Origin: Bacillota bacterium | Lineage (GTDB): Bacteria > Bacillota > Sulfobacillia > JABLXB01 | Assembly: GCA_013178305.1 (NCBI GenBank) | Contig: JABLXB010000007.1 | Span: forward strand, 124,001-188,000 | DNA length: 64,000 nucleotides | Reading direction: 5' to 3' | Shown: piece after piece, positions 7,846 through 16,131 of the stretch | Position numbering within the stretch: position 1 is the first letter of the stretch | How the letters are laid out: each line of letters begins with the position of its first letter | Program-made: the position numbers and the translations under genes | Notes under the pieces: model-generated | Told to the model about the DNA's origin: nothing | What the model saw: the letters and a program-made list of their open reading frames with translations, nothing else | Databases searched by the model: none

Positions 7846-7890
7846 CCTGAGACGTCAAGCGGGGAGAACGCAGGGAGGTAAACCACGCCG

Positions 7891-8919
7891 GTGATGGAGG
7901 AAAGGCTCGTCTCGCCGAGCCCGAAGGAAGAGGACCGCGAGGTCGAATCGAGTCTGAGGCCGAGACGGCTCGCCGACTACGTCGGACAGGGGCGTATCAA
8001 GGAGCGTCTCAAGATATACATAGAAGCGGCGAGGGGGAGGGAGGAACCTCTCGACCACGTGCTCCTCTACGGACCACCGGGTCTCGGCAAGACCACGCTG
8101 GCTCACATCATCTCCAACGAGATGGGATCCGCGATCAGGACCACGTCGGGCCCCGCCATCGAGCGGCCCGGCGACATGGTGGCGATCCTGACGAACCTTG
8201 ACGACCGCGGCGTGCTGTTCATCGACGAGATCCACCGGCTGAACCACACCGCCGAAGAAGCGTTGTATCCGGCCATGGAGGATTTCCTGTACGACTGGGT
8301 GGCGGGTAAGGGGCCGAGCGCCCGCACATACAGGGTCAAGCTGCCCAGGTTCACCCTCATCGGCGCGACGACGAGGGCGGGGCTTCTGGCGTCGCCATTG
8401 AGGGACAGGTTCGGCATCACACTGAGGCTCGAGTTCTACGAACCGGCGGAACTGGAGTGCATACTGGATCGCTCCGCGGGAATCCTTGGGGTGGCAGTTG
8501 ACCGCGAGGGGCTGAGGGAGATAGCCTTGCGCTCGAGGGGAACCCCCCGGGTGGCGAACCGGCTGCTCAGGAGGTTGCGTGATTTCGCCCAGGTGCGGGG
8601 GCGCGGTGTAATAGACGGTGACACCGCCCGCGAGGGGCTGAGGCTCCTCGAAGTAGACGAGGTGGGCCTCGACAGGGTGGACCGCGAGATGCTCCGGTCG
8701 ATCATCACCAGGTACGCGGGCGGGCCCGTCGGGCTGGAAACGGTGGCCGCGTCGATAAGCGAGGAACCGGAGACCATAGAGGACGTGTACGAGCCATACC
8801 TCCTCCAGATCGGGTTCATCCAGCGCACGCCGAGGGGCAGGATGGTGACGGCGGGCGCGTACGACCATCTGGGCCTCAGGCCTCCGCAGGCCGACTCCAG
8901 TCAGCAGAAGTTCTGGTAG
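7891..8919 (+). CDS. ruvB: Holliday junction branch-migration ATPase RuvB
   Basis: RuvB is a hexameric AAA+ motor that drives branch migration. Visible motifs are Walker [10 protein letters not shown] at about residues 57-65, Walker [10 protein letters not shown] near residue 110, sensor 1 IGATTRAG, and the C-terminal winged helix ([13 protein letters not shown]). The 342-aa length is standard. GTG 7891 is followed directly by ATG 7894; AGGGAGGT at 7872-7879 serves either start. It is the last of the ruv genes and lies 12 bases before queH, suggesting one transcript. Confidence 0.96.
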   Translation: MMEERLVSPSPKEEDREVESSLRPRRLADYVGQGRIKERLKIYIEAARGREEPLDHVLLYGPPGLGKTTLAHIISNEMGSAIRTTSGPAIERPGDMVAILTNLDDRGVLFIDEIHRLNHTAEEALYPAMEDFLYDWVAGKGPSARTYRVKLPRFTLIGATTRAGLLASPLRDRFGITLRLEFYEPAELECILDRSAGILGVAVDREGLREIALRSRGTPRVANRLLRRLRDFAQVRGRGVIDGDTAREGLRLLEVDEVGLDRVDREMLRSIITRYAGGPVGLETVAASISEEPETIEDVYEPYLLQIGFIQRTPRGRMVTAGAYDHLGLRPPQADSSQQKFW

Positions 8920-8931
8920 GCGGTAATACCA

Positions 8932-9471
8932 GTGAGAATACTGCTGCACAACTGTTGCGGTCCGTGCTCCTGCTACCCGGTGTCACACCTCCGCCGCCTG
9001 GGTCGCGATGTCACGGGGTTCTTCTTCAACCCCAACATCCACCCGTACAGGGAGTTCGAGAGGAGACTCCAGGCGCTGATGGAGTTCGCCGCCGGCGAGG
9101 AGTTCGAACTCATAGTGAACGACTCTTACGATCTCCACGCGTACCTCGGGCTCGCGCTCGCGGCGCCGGACAAAGAGCGGCGGTGCAGGACCTGCTACGG
9201 TATCAGACTCGACGAGGTCGCCCGCGAAGCCGCCCTGCGGGGCTTCGACGCATTCTCGACGACCCTGCTCGTCAGCCCGTACCAGGCTCACGAGTCAGTC
9301 CGGGAAGCGGGGACGGAGGCGTCGCGGCGGCACGGCGTGGAGTTCCACTACGAGGACTTCAGGAGCGGCTGGCCCGAGACGGTAAGGATGGCCAGGGAGA
9401 AGGGGCTCTACCGCCAGGGCTACTGCGGCTGTGTATTCAGTGAAGCGGAGCGCTACCGCCGGCGGTCCTAG
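8932..9471 (+). CDS. queH: Epoxyqueuosine reductase QueH
   Basis: QueH reduces epoxyqueuosine to queuosine in tRNA and is a non-homologous replacement for cobalamin-dependent QueG. The conserved cysteines are in order: HNCCGPCS at residues 7-13, RRCRTCYGIRLDE near residues 83-95, and GYCGCVFSE near residues 163-171. The family (formerly DUF208) uses these for an iron-sulfur cluster and a second metal. The length of 179 aa is normal, with a GTG start. With queA and tgt downstream, the window encodes the tRNA-anchored end of the queuosine pathway. Confidence 0.9.
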   Translation: MRILLHNCCGPCSCYPVSHLRRLGRDVTGFFFNPNIHPYREFERRLQALMEFAAGEEFELIVNDSYDLHAYLGLALAAPDKERRCRTCYGIRLDEVAREAALRGFDAFSTTLLVSPYQAHESVREAGTEASRRHGVEFHYEDFRSGWPETVRMAREKGLYRQGYCGCVFSEAERYRRRS

Positions 9472-9500
9472 ACCGGCGGCGCCAGAAGGGGTTGGGCGAT

Positions 9501-9722
9501 ATGCCGTTCGAGCAAATCGGTCGTATGCTGGTATTCGTCGGCCTGGTGCTGGCCGCGTTCGGGCTTTTCATCATGCTTGGCGGCAGGCTGTTCAGTCTCG
9601 GGCGACTTCCCGGGGACGTAGTGATAAGGCGCGGCAACTTCACCTTCTACTTCCCGATAGTCACCAGCATAGTGATAAGCGTCGTGCTCTCCCTCATCGG
9701 CTGGGTCTTCTCACGCCGCTAG
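9501..9722 (+). CDS. Small membrane protein, DUF2905 family
   Basis: This 73-aa protein consists of two membrane segments (IGRMLVFVGLVLAAFGLFIML and FYFPIVTSIVISVVLSLIGWVF). They are joined by a conserved loop, RLFSLGRLPGDVVIRRGNFTFYFP, whose LPGD and FYFP elements are typical of DUF2905. The function of the family is unknown. ATG 9501 has AGAAGGGG 9 bases upstream. It lies between queH and sigI; genes of this family often sit beside ruvB or queA in Bacillota. Confidence 0.8.
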   Translation: MPFEQIGRMLVFVGLVLAAFGLFIMLGGRLFSLGRLPGDVVIRRGNFTFYFPIVTSIVISVVLSLIGWVFSRR

Positions 9723-9729
9723 ACCGTTT

Positions 9730-9758
9730 ACCCCAACAATCTTCCCGTTCATTTCGAA
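9730..9758 (+). promoter_or_regulatory. Sigma-I-type promoter for sigI-rsgI
   Basis: ACCCCAA (9730-9736) and CGAA (9755-9758) are 18 bp apart. SigI promoters described in Bacillus and Clostridium thermocellum have a CCCC-containing -35 and a CGAA -10, and sigI genes are usually autoregulated. The predicted leader is very short, ending almost at the ribosome site. Confidence 0.55.
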
Positions 9759-9776
9759 TTTCTTAGAAGGAGCGAG

Positions 9777-10544
9777 GTGGCGCGGTTGGGCGTCGGCCCG
9801 AATCCCCAGCACCTCGAGTTATTGGAAAGGGCTAGAAGAGGAGACTCAAGGTCGCGGGACGCACTGCTCCAGGCGTACGTGCCGTTCGTCCTCAAAGTAG
9901 CATCCCAGTTTTGCGGGAGGTTCCTGAGGCTGGGACACGATGAGGAGGCGCAGGTCGCTCTGGAGGCATTCAACGAGGCCGTGGATTGCTTCGACCCGGC
10001 CGGGGGGGCTCCTTTTCCCGCGTTCGCCCAGACGGTAATGAAGCGGAGGCTCATCGACGATCTCCGCAGGAGGCAGCGGCTGGGGAGAGAGGTGCCGTTA
10101 TCCAGTTTCGACGAGGAGGACGCCGAGGGGAACGTCCGGAACGTCGTCGAGGCCGCGGAGGCCACCGCTGAATACGAACGGGCTCAGGAGAACATCGAGC
10201 GACGTGACGAGATAATCCGTTACAGGAACCTCCTGGGGGAGTATGGGATCTCGCTCTCGGAACTCGTGATGCTGACCCCGAGGCACGACGACGCCAGGCA
10301 GCGCGCTATCCAGGTGGCCAGGGTGGTGGCAGGCGACCCCGCGCTGCGCGCACACCTTGCGACGAGAAGGGAGCTCCCGCTTAGAGACCTCGAGGGGAGG
10401 GTCGGGCTAAGCCGGAAGACGCTCGAGAGACAGAGGAAGTACATAGTCGCGGTTGCCCTCGTATACATGGGCGAGTTCGCCTCGCTGAGGGGGTACCTCG
10501 ACCCGGCGAACGGGGGGCGGGGTGAAGGGGAGATGGAAAAGTGA
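9777..10544 (+). CDS. sigI: RNA polymerase sigma factor SigI
   Basis: A 255-aa sigma-70-type factor. Region 2 spans roughly residues 14-105: DALLQAYVPFVLKVASQF, then EAFNEAVDCFDPAGGAPFPAFA, then RRLIDDLRRR. The C-terminal SigI-specific domain includes SELVMLTPRHDDARQRA and ends with an HTH-like GLSRKTLERQRKYIVAV. SigI factors respond to heat or envelope and polysaccharide cues and are held by the membrane protein RsgI, whose gene overlaps this stop codon. The start is GTG 9777 (AAGGAG only 4 bases upstream) or TTG 9786. The upstream CCCC/CGAA promoter suggests self-activation. Confidence 0.88.
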   Translation: MARLGVGPNPQHLELLERARRGDSRSRDALLQAYVPFVLKVASQFCGRFLRLGHDEEAQVALEAFNEAVDCFDPAGGAPFPAFAQTVMKRRLIDDLRRRQRLGREVPLSSFDEEDAEGNVRNVVEAAEATAEYERAQENIERRDEIIRYRNLLGEYGISLSELVMLTPRHDDARQRAIQVARVVAGDPALRAHLATRRELPLRDLEGRVGLSRKTLERQRKYIVAVALVYMGEFASLRGYLDPANGGRGEGEMEK

Positions 10545-12040
10545 AAAATCGCGGGCTTCTCATGGAGGTTCGCGGAAAAAGGGGAATAGTCCTGACGCCG
10601 GACGGGCGATTCGAGGAGATCACGCTCACGTCGCCGGCCTGTATCGGCGACGAGAGCGTGTTCCCCGCCCGTGAGGGGCGGGAGGCGGGGGGCGTCTTGC
10701 GCGTAGCGACGTCCTGGGCAGGCCGTCGCCGGTTCAGTTCCGTGGCCATCGCCGCCGCACTCATTCTAGGGATCATGGCTTCGATAGTCGTCGAGGCGGT
10801 GAGGGCCGATCGTATCGCGGTCGCCTACGTTGACGTGGACATCAACCCCGCGGTAGAACTCGGGATTAACAGGTTCAACAGGGTCGTTTCGGTAGAGGGT
10901 ATCGATGACGAGGGGCGCGAGATGCTTTCCGGAATCGACCTCACGCGGATGGACCTGGAGACTGCGGTGCAGGAGATAGCGACGGCCGCCGAGGCGCACG
11001 GTTACGTCAGGCCGGGAGACGAACAGACGGTACTCATAACGGTCACTCCGGCCAGGGGCCCCGAGGTAAAGCCCGAGATCGCCCGGCGCGTCGAAAAGGC
11101 CAGCCAGGCGGTGTCCAAACACCTCGAATCGAAGCAGGTAAAGGGAACAGTGGAGGTAATCCAGGCAGCGCCCGAGGTCCGGGAGAAGGCGAGGCAGATA
11201 AACGTGTCGCCCGGGCGTCTCGCCGTGTTGTTGAAGGCCCAGGAGAATGGGATCGACATCGGGCCGGACCTGTTCACGAAGAAACCGTCCGCCGGGGACT
11301 CCAGGAAGGGCCAGCAGGCGCAGCCGCCCGGTGAACGTCAGGATGCGGAGGGCACAACCCCGGAGCAGCAGCCGGGTGGAGGACACAGTCCGGGTGGCGA
11401 GCAGCAGGCGCCGGGCAAGCACCAGCCCGGCCAGTCGCCGGCCTCACCGCAGCCAGGAGGGCGGCAACCCGATCACCAGGTTCCGGCCGAGCAGCCACAA
11501 GTGGGGCATCCGGACGGCGAACGGCCGCCAGAACCACCATCGCAGGGTCCCGGCAAGGGGCACGAGGCGGGCAGCAAGCCACAGCCTGTGAAGCCAGAGC
11601 CGGTGAAGCCCGGCGCGCCCCAGCCAGCGCAGCCCGAACAGGGGGCGAAATCGCAGAGCCGCCTGCTCGAGCTCATAAAAGGGGCCAAGCAGGAAAAGGA
11701 CTGGGGGCGGCTGCTCGAGGAATTCGGGGAGGAAGTGCGCAAGCAGATCAAGGAGGCCGCGGAGAAACGCGACGAGCGCCGTCCGGGCGACAATGACGGG
11801 CGGAAACCCTCGAAACCCGAAGGCAAGGAAGACGGCAAGCAGGACAAGAAGGAACCGGAATCGAAACCCGCTTCGAAGCGTGACATCCGCCCCGATCCGG
11901 GGAGGACCGGTCGCGTGAGAGAGAGCGCGGTCACGCGCGAGGAACTGCTGCGAGGGATCAAGGACTGGAAGGAAGCCCGTGAACCCGAGATCCAGCAACT
12001 GCTCGAAGAACTTATGGAGGAAGAGAAGCCGGGCAATTGA
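10541..12040 (+). CDS. rsgI: RsgI-type membrane anti-sigma factor with long disordered ectodomain
   Basis: The protein has an RsgI N-terminal cytoplasmic domain (residues 1-60: GIVLTPDGRFEEI), one transmembrane helix (about 66-87), and the RsgI ectodomain with VDINPAVELGIN. The Asn102-Pro103 bond is the conserved autoproteolysis site in this family. After about residue 245 comes a proline/glutamine/glycine-rich low-complexity stretch of roughly 120 residues, then a lysine/glutamate-rich helical tail. No carbohydrate-binding or catalytic module is recognisable at the C-terminus, unlike many clostridial RsgI proteins, so its signal is unknown. It starts four bases inside sigI and should sequester SigI. 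Confidence 0.85.
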   Translation: MKNRGLLMEVRGKRGIVLTPDGRFEEITLTSPACIGDESVFPAREGREAGGVLRVATSWAGRRRFSSVAIAAALILGIMASIVVEAVRADRIAVAYVDVDINPAVELGINRFNRVVSVEGIDDEGREMLSGIDLTRMDLETAVQEIATAAEAHGYVRPGDEQTVLITVTPARGPEVKPEIARRVEKASQAVSKHLESKQVKGTVEVIQAAPEVREKARQINVSPGRLAVLLKAQENGIDIGPDLFTKKPSAGDSRKGQQAQPPGERQDAEGTTPEQQPGGGHSPGGEQQAPGKHQPGQSPASPQPGGRQPDHQVPAEQPQVGHPDGERPPEPPSQGPGKGHEAGSKPQPVKPEPVKPGAPQPAQPEQGAKSQSRLLELIKGAKQEKDWGRLLEEFGEEVRKQIKEAAEKRDERRPGDNDGRKPSKPEGKEDGKQDKKEPESKPASKRDIRPDPGRTGRVRESAVTREELLRGIKDWKEAREPEIQQLLEELMEEEKPGN

Positions 12041-13403
12041 TAGCCTGCTGTGGTGGGCGTTTGTCCAACTGAGATGCGCGGCGTTGGCCGCGCTTCTTCT
12101 TGTTGGTAGCGTGCCTGGGGTGGGGGGCCACCGGCCCGCGGCTGCTGCGCCACTACCGCCACCGGGGGGTGTAATCAGGGTTCTGGTAGCATCGGGTCAG
12201 GCGGTGACGGCCACCGTCCCATCCGGTGGGCGGATTGTGGACGGGGGCGGGGCCCCCCTTATGAGCCTTTCTCCGGGTACGACCGCTGTCTTCGAGCCGC
12301 AGGGGACAGGCGTTTCCGCCAGGATCGGCGGCAGGACCGTATTCTCCCCCGTGCTCGAATTGGTCCCCGATGCCCCGAACAATGGGCCCGCGTGCGTCAC
12401 GCTGGGTACGGCGGGTTTCAGAGGCCTGATCCGCGTGTGTCCTGCGCCGGCGGCCGGGGGCTCGCCCGGAACGGGTGGCGCAGCCGCGCTGCTCGCGGTC
12501 AACGTGGTTCCTCTCGAAGAATACCTGTACGGGGTCGTAGGTTCCGAAATGCCCGCCGATTGGCCGGAGGAGGCGCTCAAGGCGCAGGCCGTGGCCTGTC
12601 GCTCGTTCGCCCTTTCCTGCGCCCGGGCGGCGATCGCAAAGGGTGCCCCGTACGATCTCACCGCCACCACCGACGGACAAGTATACGGGGGATTATCGCG
12701 TGAAAACGCCGCGGCCGCCGCCGCGGTGCAGTCCACAAGAGGCATCGTGCTGACGAGCGCTGGCGAGCCCGCCCGGGCTGTGTTTCACTCGTCGTCATCG
12801 GGCCACACGGAGAACAGTGAATTCGTGTGGTCGGCGGCGTCCCCGTACCTCAAAGGCGTCCCGGATCCCGACGACAGTTCCCCCCACCGCTCCTGGGAGT
12901 TCAGGGCCACGGCCGGGGAGATCGAGAGGCTTCTCTCCGGCGCGGGGATCGACGTGGGCGCGTTCCGGGGGTTGAGGTGCCTGGAGCAAGGGGTATCGGG
13001 CCGGTGGAGCAAGGTGTCCGTTATGGGCTCGAAGGGGAGCGCCGTGGTCCGTGGAATAGAGTTCCGCAGGGCGCTCGGCCTCAAGAGTACCTGGTTCAGC
13101 GTCTCGGAGCAGGATCCCGGGATCGAGCCTGCCGTGGTCCGTTACGATTCCGGGCAGGCCCTGTACGCCCTTTCGGCCTCGGGTCAGGTCTCGATGGTCT
13201 CCCCGGCTTATCGCGCACCGGAGGTTTCCGTGCTGTGCTATCGCACCATACCGCGACTATACGTGTTCAACGGAAGGGGCTGGGGGCACGGGGTCGGGAT
13301 GTCGCAGTGGGGCGCGCGGACGCTCGCCGAACGAGGGTATAAGTACCCCGACATCCTAGAACATTACTACTTGAACACCAGGCTGGAGGAGTACGCCCGG
13401 TGA
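11979..13403 (+). CDS. SpoIID/LytB domain protein (exported)
   Basis: A hydrophobic leader (LAALLLVGSVPGVGG) precedes a SpoIID domain: VVPLEEYLYGVVGSEMPADWPEEALKAQAV..SFA, then FHSSSSGHTENSEFVW, and a C-terminal GRGWGHGVGMSQWGA motif. SpoIID itself is a lytic transglycosylase that trims denuded glycan during engulfment; paralogues act in other wall processes. The upstream-most start, GTG 11979, overlaps rsgI by 62 bases and has GGAAGGAAG before it. TTG 12084 is a shorter alternative with no clear site, so the N-terminus is uncertain. It overlaps queA by four bases. Sporulation SpoIID or a SigI-regulated wall enzyme are both possible. Confidence 0.82.
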   Translation: MNPRSSNCSKNLWRKRSRAIDSLLWWAFVQLRCAALAALLLVGSVPGVGGHRPAAAAPLPPPGGVIRVLVASGQAVTATVPSGGRIVDGGGAPLMSLSPGTTAVFEPQGTGVSARIGGRTVFSPVLELVPDAPNNGPACVTLGTAGFRGLIRVCPAPAAGGSPGTGGAAALLAVNVVPLEEYLYGVVGSEMPADWPEEALKAQAVACRSFALSCARAAIAKGAPYDLTATTDGQVYGGLSRENAAAAAAVQSTRGIVLTSAGEPARAVFHSSSSGHTENSEFVWSAASPYLKGVPDPDDSSPHRSWEFRATAGEIERLLSGAGIDVGAFRGLRCLEQGVSGRWSKVSVMGSKGSAVVRGIEFRRALGLKSTWFSVSEQDPGIEPAVVRYDSGQALYALSASGQVSMVSPAYRAPEVSVLCYRTIPRLYVFNGRGWGHGVGMSQWGARTLAERGYKYPDILEHYYLNTRLEEYAR

Positions 13404-14425
13404 GGGTTTCCGATTTCGATTATTCCCTGCCCCGCGAGCTGATAGCCCAGGAACCCGTCGAGCCGAGGGACGCGTCCCGCCTCCTCGTGTTACACAGGGA
13501 TTCTGGCGTAATGGAGCACCGCAACTTCCGCGATATCCTCCGCTACCTGCGCAAAGGGGATTGCCTCGTGCTCAATGACACGAAGGTGATCCGCGCCCGC
13601 CTGATGGGGCGAAAGCCTACCGGTGGGTTGGTCGAGGTGTTCCTGCTGCGCGACACCGGGGACGACGTGTGGGAGGCGCGGGTCCGGCCCGGCAAGAGGC
13701 TCGGCCTGGGGACGAGGGTCGTTTTCGGGGATGGCGACCTGCAGGCAGAGGTGGTTGACCGTACGGAGTTCGGCGGGCGCCTGGTCAAACTGTTCACTCC
13801 CGGCGGTAGGGTACGCGAAGCGATCGAGCGTGTCGGGACGGTCCCGCTCCCGCCCTACATTCACAGGCCCGTCCATGACGCGGGACGCTACCAGACCGTG
13901 TACGCTCGGGAGGACGGGTCGGTCGCGGCGCCGACCGCAGGTCTGCATTTCACCCCGTCGCTCCTCGAGGATGTCGAGGGGATGGGGGTGCGAGTCGCCT
14001 ACGTGACGTTACACGTCGGGCTCGGCACGTTCAGGCCGGTGCAGGTGGATGAAGTCGAGGAACACCGGATGCACGCCGAACACTACAGCGTCCCCGCTCC
14101 GGCGGCGGCGCTGATAAACGGTACTGTAGCGCAGGGCGGCAGGGTTATCGCGGTCGGGACTACCGTGGTTCGCACGCTGGAGAGCGTCGCCCCGGGCGAG
14201 GGACGCGTGAACGCCCGGGACGGCTGGACGAGCGCGTTCATTTATCCCGGGTACGAGTTCAAGGTGGTATCGGCGCTGGTCACGAACTTCCACCTGCCGA
14301 AGTCCACGTTGCTCATGCTCGTCAGCGCGTTCGCGGGCACTCAAAGCGTGCTCCACGCCTACGCCGAGGCGGTCCGCCGGCGGTACAGGTTTTACTCATT
14401 TGGCGACGCGATGCTGGTAATCTGA
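13400..14425 (+). CDS. queA: S-adenosylmethionine:tRNA ribosyltransferase-isomerase QueA
   Basis: QueA transfers and rearranges the ribosyl part of SAM onto preQ1 in tRNA to give epoxyqueuosine. The N-terminus FDYSLPRELIAQEPVEPRDASRLL-like region is diagnostic (split: FDYSLPRELIAQ, then RDASRLLVL). Further conserved blocks are VLNDTKVIRARLMGRK near residue 57, APTAGLHFT near residue 177, and TNFHLPKSTLLMLVSAFAG near residue 295. The protein is 341 aa, full length. Its GTG start lies inside the previous stop codon; tgt follows 32 bases later. Confidence 0.96.
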   Translation: MRVSDFDYSLPRELIAQEPVEPRDASRLLVLHRDSGVMEHRNFRDILRYLRKGDCLVLNDTKVIRARLMGRKPTGGLVEVFLLRDTGDDVWEARVRPGKRLGLGTRVVFGDGDLQAEVVDRTEFGGRLVKLFTPGGRVREAIERVGTVPLPPYIHRPVHDAGRYQTVYAREDGSVAAPTAGLHFTPSLLEDVEGMGVRVAYVTLHVGLGTFRPVQVDEVEEHRMHAEHYSVPAPAAALINGTVAQGGRVIAVGTTVVRTLESVAPGEGRVNARDGWTSAFIYPGYEFKVVSALVTNFHLPKSTLLMLVSAFAGTQSVLHAYAEAVRRRYRFYSFGDAMLVI

Positions 14426-14457
14426 GCGCCCCCGCCAGGCGCCGGAGGAGTGGGTGA

Positions 14458-15612
14458 ATGGCTGCCGGTTTCTCATTCACCGTGGAGAGAACCGATACTC
14501 GCTCGAGGGCAAGACTGGGGTGGCTCGACACCCCGCACGGGGTCGTGCGCACCCCCGTGTTCATGCCAGTGGGTACGCAGGCCACGGTCAAATGCGTTAC
14601 TCCATCTCAGGTGGAGGAGGCGGGTGCGGAGATCGTGCTGTCGAACACGTACCACCTCTACCTGAGGCCCGGACACGAGGTCGTCCAGGAACTCGGCGGC
14701 ATCCACCGGTTCATGTCCTGGCCCAGGCCGGCCCTGACGGACAGCGGCGGCTTCCAGGTTCTCAGCCTGTCGGCGCTGCGCAAGGTGTCCGACGACGGTG
14801 TGGTGTTCAGGTCCCACCTCGACGGCTCCGAGCATTTCTTCTCGCCGGAAAAGGCCACGCAGATACAGAACGCGCTCGGCTCGGACATTGCCATGGCGTT
14901 CGACGAGTGCCCACCTTACCCCGCAACGCACGGTGAACTCGAGGCCTCAGTGGAACGCACGGCGAGGTGGGCGGAGCGGTGCAAGTCGGCGCACGCCAAC
15001 CCCGCCCAGGCGTTGTTCGGTATTGTGCAGGGCGGAACCGACCGCGGACTCCGGGGGAGGAGCGCGACCCAGATCGTCGCGACCGGTTTCGACGGGTATG
15101 CCATCGGGGGACTCAGCGTGGGCGAGCCCAAGGAGGCCACCTACGAGATGGTGGGTGAGGTGGAGCCGCTGCTGCCGGTGGGTCGCCCGAGGTACCTGAT
15201 GGGTGTAGGCTCACCCGATGATCTGGTGCAGGCGGTCTTACTGGGCATCGACATGATGGACTCGGTCCTCCCGACGCGCCTCGCCAGGCACGCCGCGCTG
15301 CTTAGTAGTGAAGGGCGGCTGCAGATCAAGAACGCCGCTTACGCCCGCGACGCCCGCCCGATCGATGAGGGGTGCGATTGCTACGCCTGCAGGCATTTCT
15401 CGAGGGCGTACGTCCGCCACCTGTTCAAGGCGGGGGAGATCCTCGGCCTGACCCTCGCCACGATCCACAACCTTAGATACCTTTTCAGGCTGATGGAAAG
15501 GATAAGGAAAGCCGTGGCCAACGGCGGGTTGGACGACCTCCGGAGGGAGGTCGTGGACCTGTTCGGCGACGCTCGAACGGCGACGGCTGCGGGGGACGGC
15601 GAGCTGCAGTAA
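14458..15612 (+). CDS. tgt: Queuine tRNA-ribosyltransferase (tRNA-guanine transglycosylase)
   Basis: The enzyme swaps guanine 34 for preQ1 in GUN-anticodon tRNAs. The substrate pocket motif LTDSGGFQVLSLS is near residue 95. The nucleophile region MDSVLPTRLARHAALLS is near residue 267, and the zinc site CDCYACRHFSRAYVRHLF near residue 305 has three Cys and one His. At 384 aa it is a normal bacterial Tgt. ATG 14458 has GGAGGAG upstream. The order queA-tgt-yajC matches Bacillus subtilis. Confidence 0.97.
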   Translation: MAAGFSFTVERTDTRSRARLGWLDTPHGVVRTPVFMPVGTQATVKCVTPSQVEEAGAEIVLSNTYHLYLRPGHEVVQELGGIHRFMSWPRPALTDSGGFQVLSLSALRKVSDDGVVFRSHLDGSEHFFSPEKATQIQNALGSDIAMAFDECPPYPATHGELEASVERTARWAERCKSAHANPAQALFGIVQGGTDRGLRGRSATQIVATGFDGYAIGGLSVGEPKEATYEMVGEVEPLLPVGRPRYLMGVGSPDDLVQAVLLGIDMMDSVLPTRLARHAALLSSEGRLQIKNAAYARDARPIDEGCDCYACRHFSRAYVRHLFKAGEILGLTLATIHNLRYLFRLMERIRKAVANGGLDDLRREVVDLFGDARTATAAGDGELQ

Positions 15613-15670
15613 TAAGAGGTTTTGCGGCGGCGACGTCGAACCTATGGAACACCATGGTCAGGGAGGGAAA

Positions 15671-15937
15671 ATGATGCAACAGCAACTGGGGGGCCTTCTC
15701 CCGCTCGTATTCTTTTTTGCCTTGATGTACTTTTTCCTGATAAGACCGCAGCAGCGTGAGCAGAAGAAACGCCGGGACATGCTTTCAACCCTCAAGGAGG
15801 GCGATAAGATAGTCACGGCGGGGGGCATCCACGCCGTGATAACGAAGGTGAAGGACAACACGCTACTCGTCAGGATAGCCCAGAATGTCGAGGTCGAACT
15901 GCAGAAGAGCGGCGTGGGGTTCGTCGTTACCGAATAG
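15671..15937 (+). CDS. yajC: Preprotein translocase subunit YajC
   Basis: This 88-aa single-pass protein has a hydrophobic N-terminus (LLPLVFFFALMYFFLI), the signature RPQQREQKKRRDML, then a small soluble domain beginning LKEGDKIVTAGGIHAVITKV. YajC associates with SecDF and helps protein export and membrane insertion, though no secD/secF follows here. ATG 15671 lies 4 bases after AGGGAGG. A strong hairpin ends the transcript immediately after, closing the ruv-que unit. Confidence 0.93.
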   Translation: MMQQQLGGLLPLVFFFALMYFFLIRPQQREQKKRRDMLSTLKEGDKIVTAGGIHAVITKVKDNTLLVRIAQNVEVELQKSGVGFVVTE

Positions 15938-15956
15938 GCGCATAGATTCAACCCCC

Positions 15957-15994
15957 TCGCGCCCGGGCCGGTCGGCTCGGGCGCGACTTATTGT
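15957..15994 (+). terminator. Hairpin terminator after yajC
   Basis: TCGCGCCCG (15957-15965) pairs with CGGGCGCGA (15978-15986), with an inner GCCG/CGGC stem and a two-base tip. CTTATTGT follows, a weak U tract. Confidence 0.6.
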
Positions 15995-16013
15995 CTGCAT
16001 AACAGGATGGCCC

Positions 16014-16088
16014 TTGAAGGAATATGCGAGTGGGTATAGAATTACATGGGTGCTCTGGAAAGGATCCATTAATCAGTGGACCAGTCCA
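16014..16088 (+). promoter_or_regulatory. Promoter and possible operator upstream of the GntR-type gene
   Basis: TTGAAG (16014-16019) and TAGAAT (16037-16042) are 17 bp apart. Downstream, GGATCCA (16062-16068) is partly mirrored by TGGACC (16077-16082), and TGGAC..GTCCA (16077-16088) is a 5+2+5 inverted repeat. These may be the regulator's own site; that is inference. Confidence 0.4.
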
Positions 16089-16131
16089 TAGGGCCATTGC
16101 AGTTGGTTACTCGACGCCCCGGGGGGCCGAC

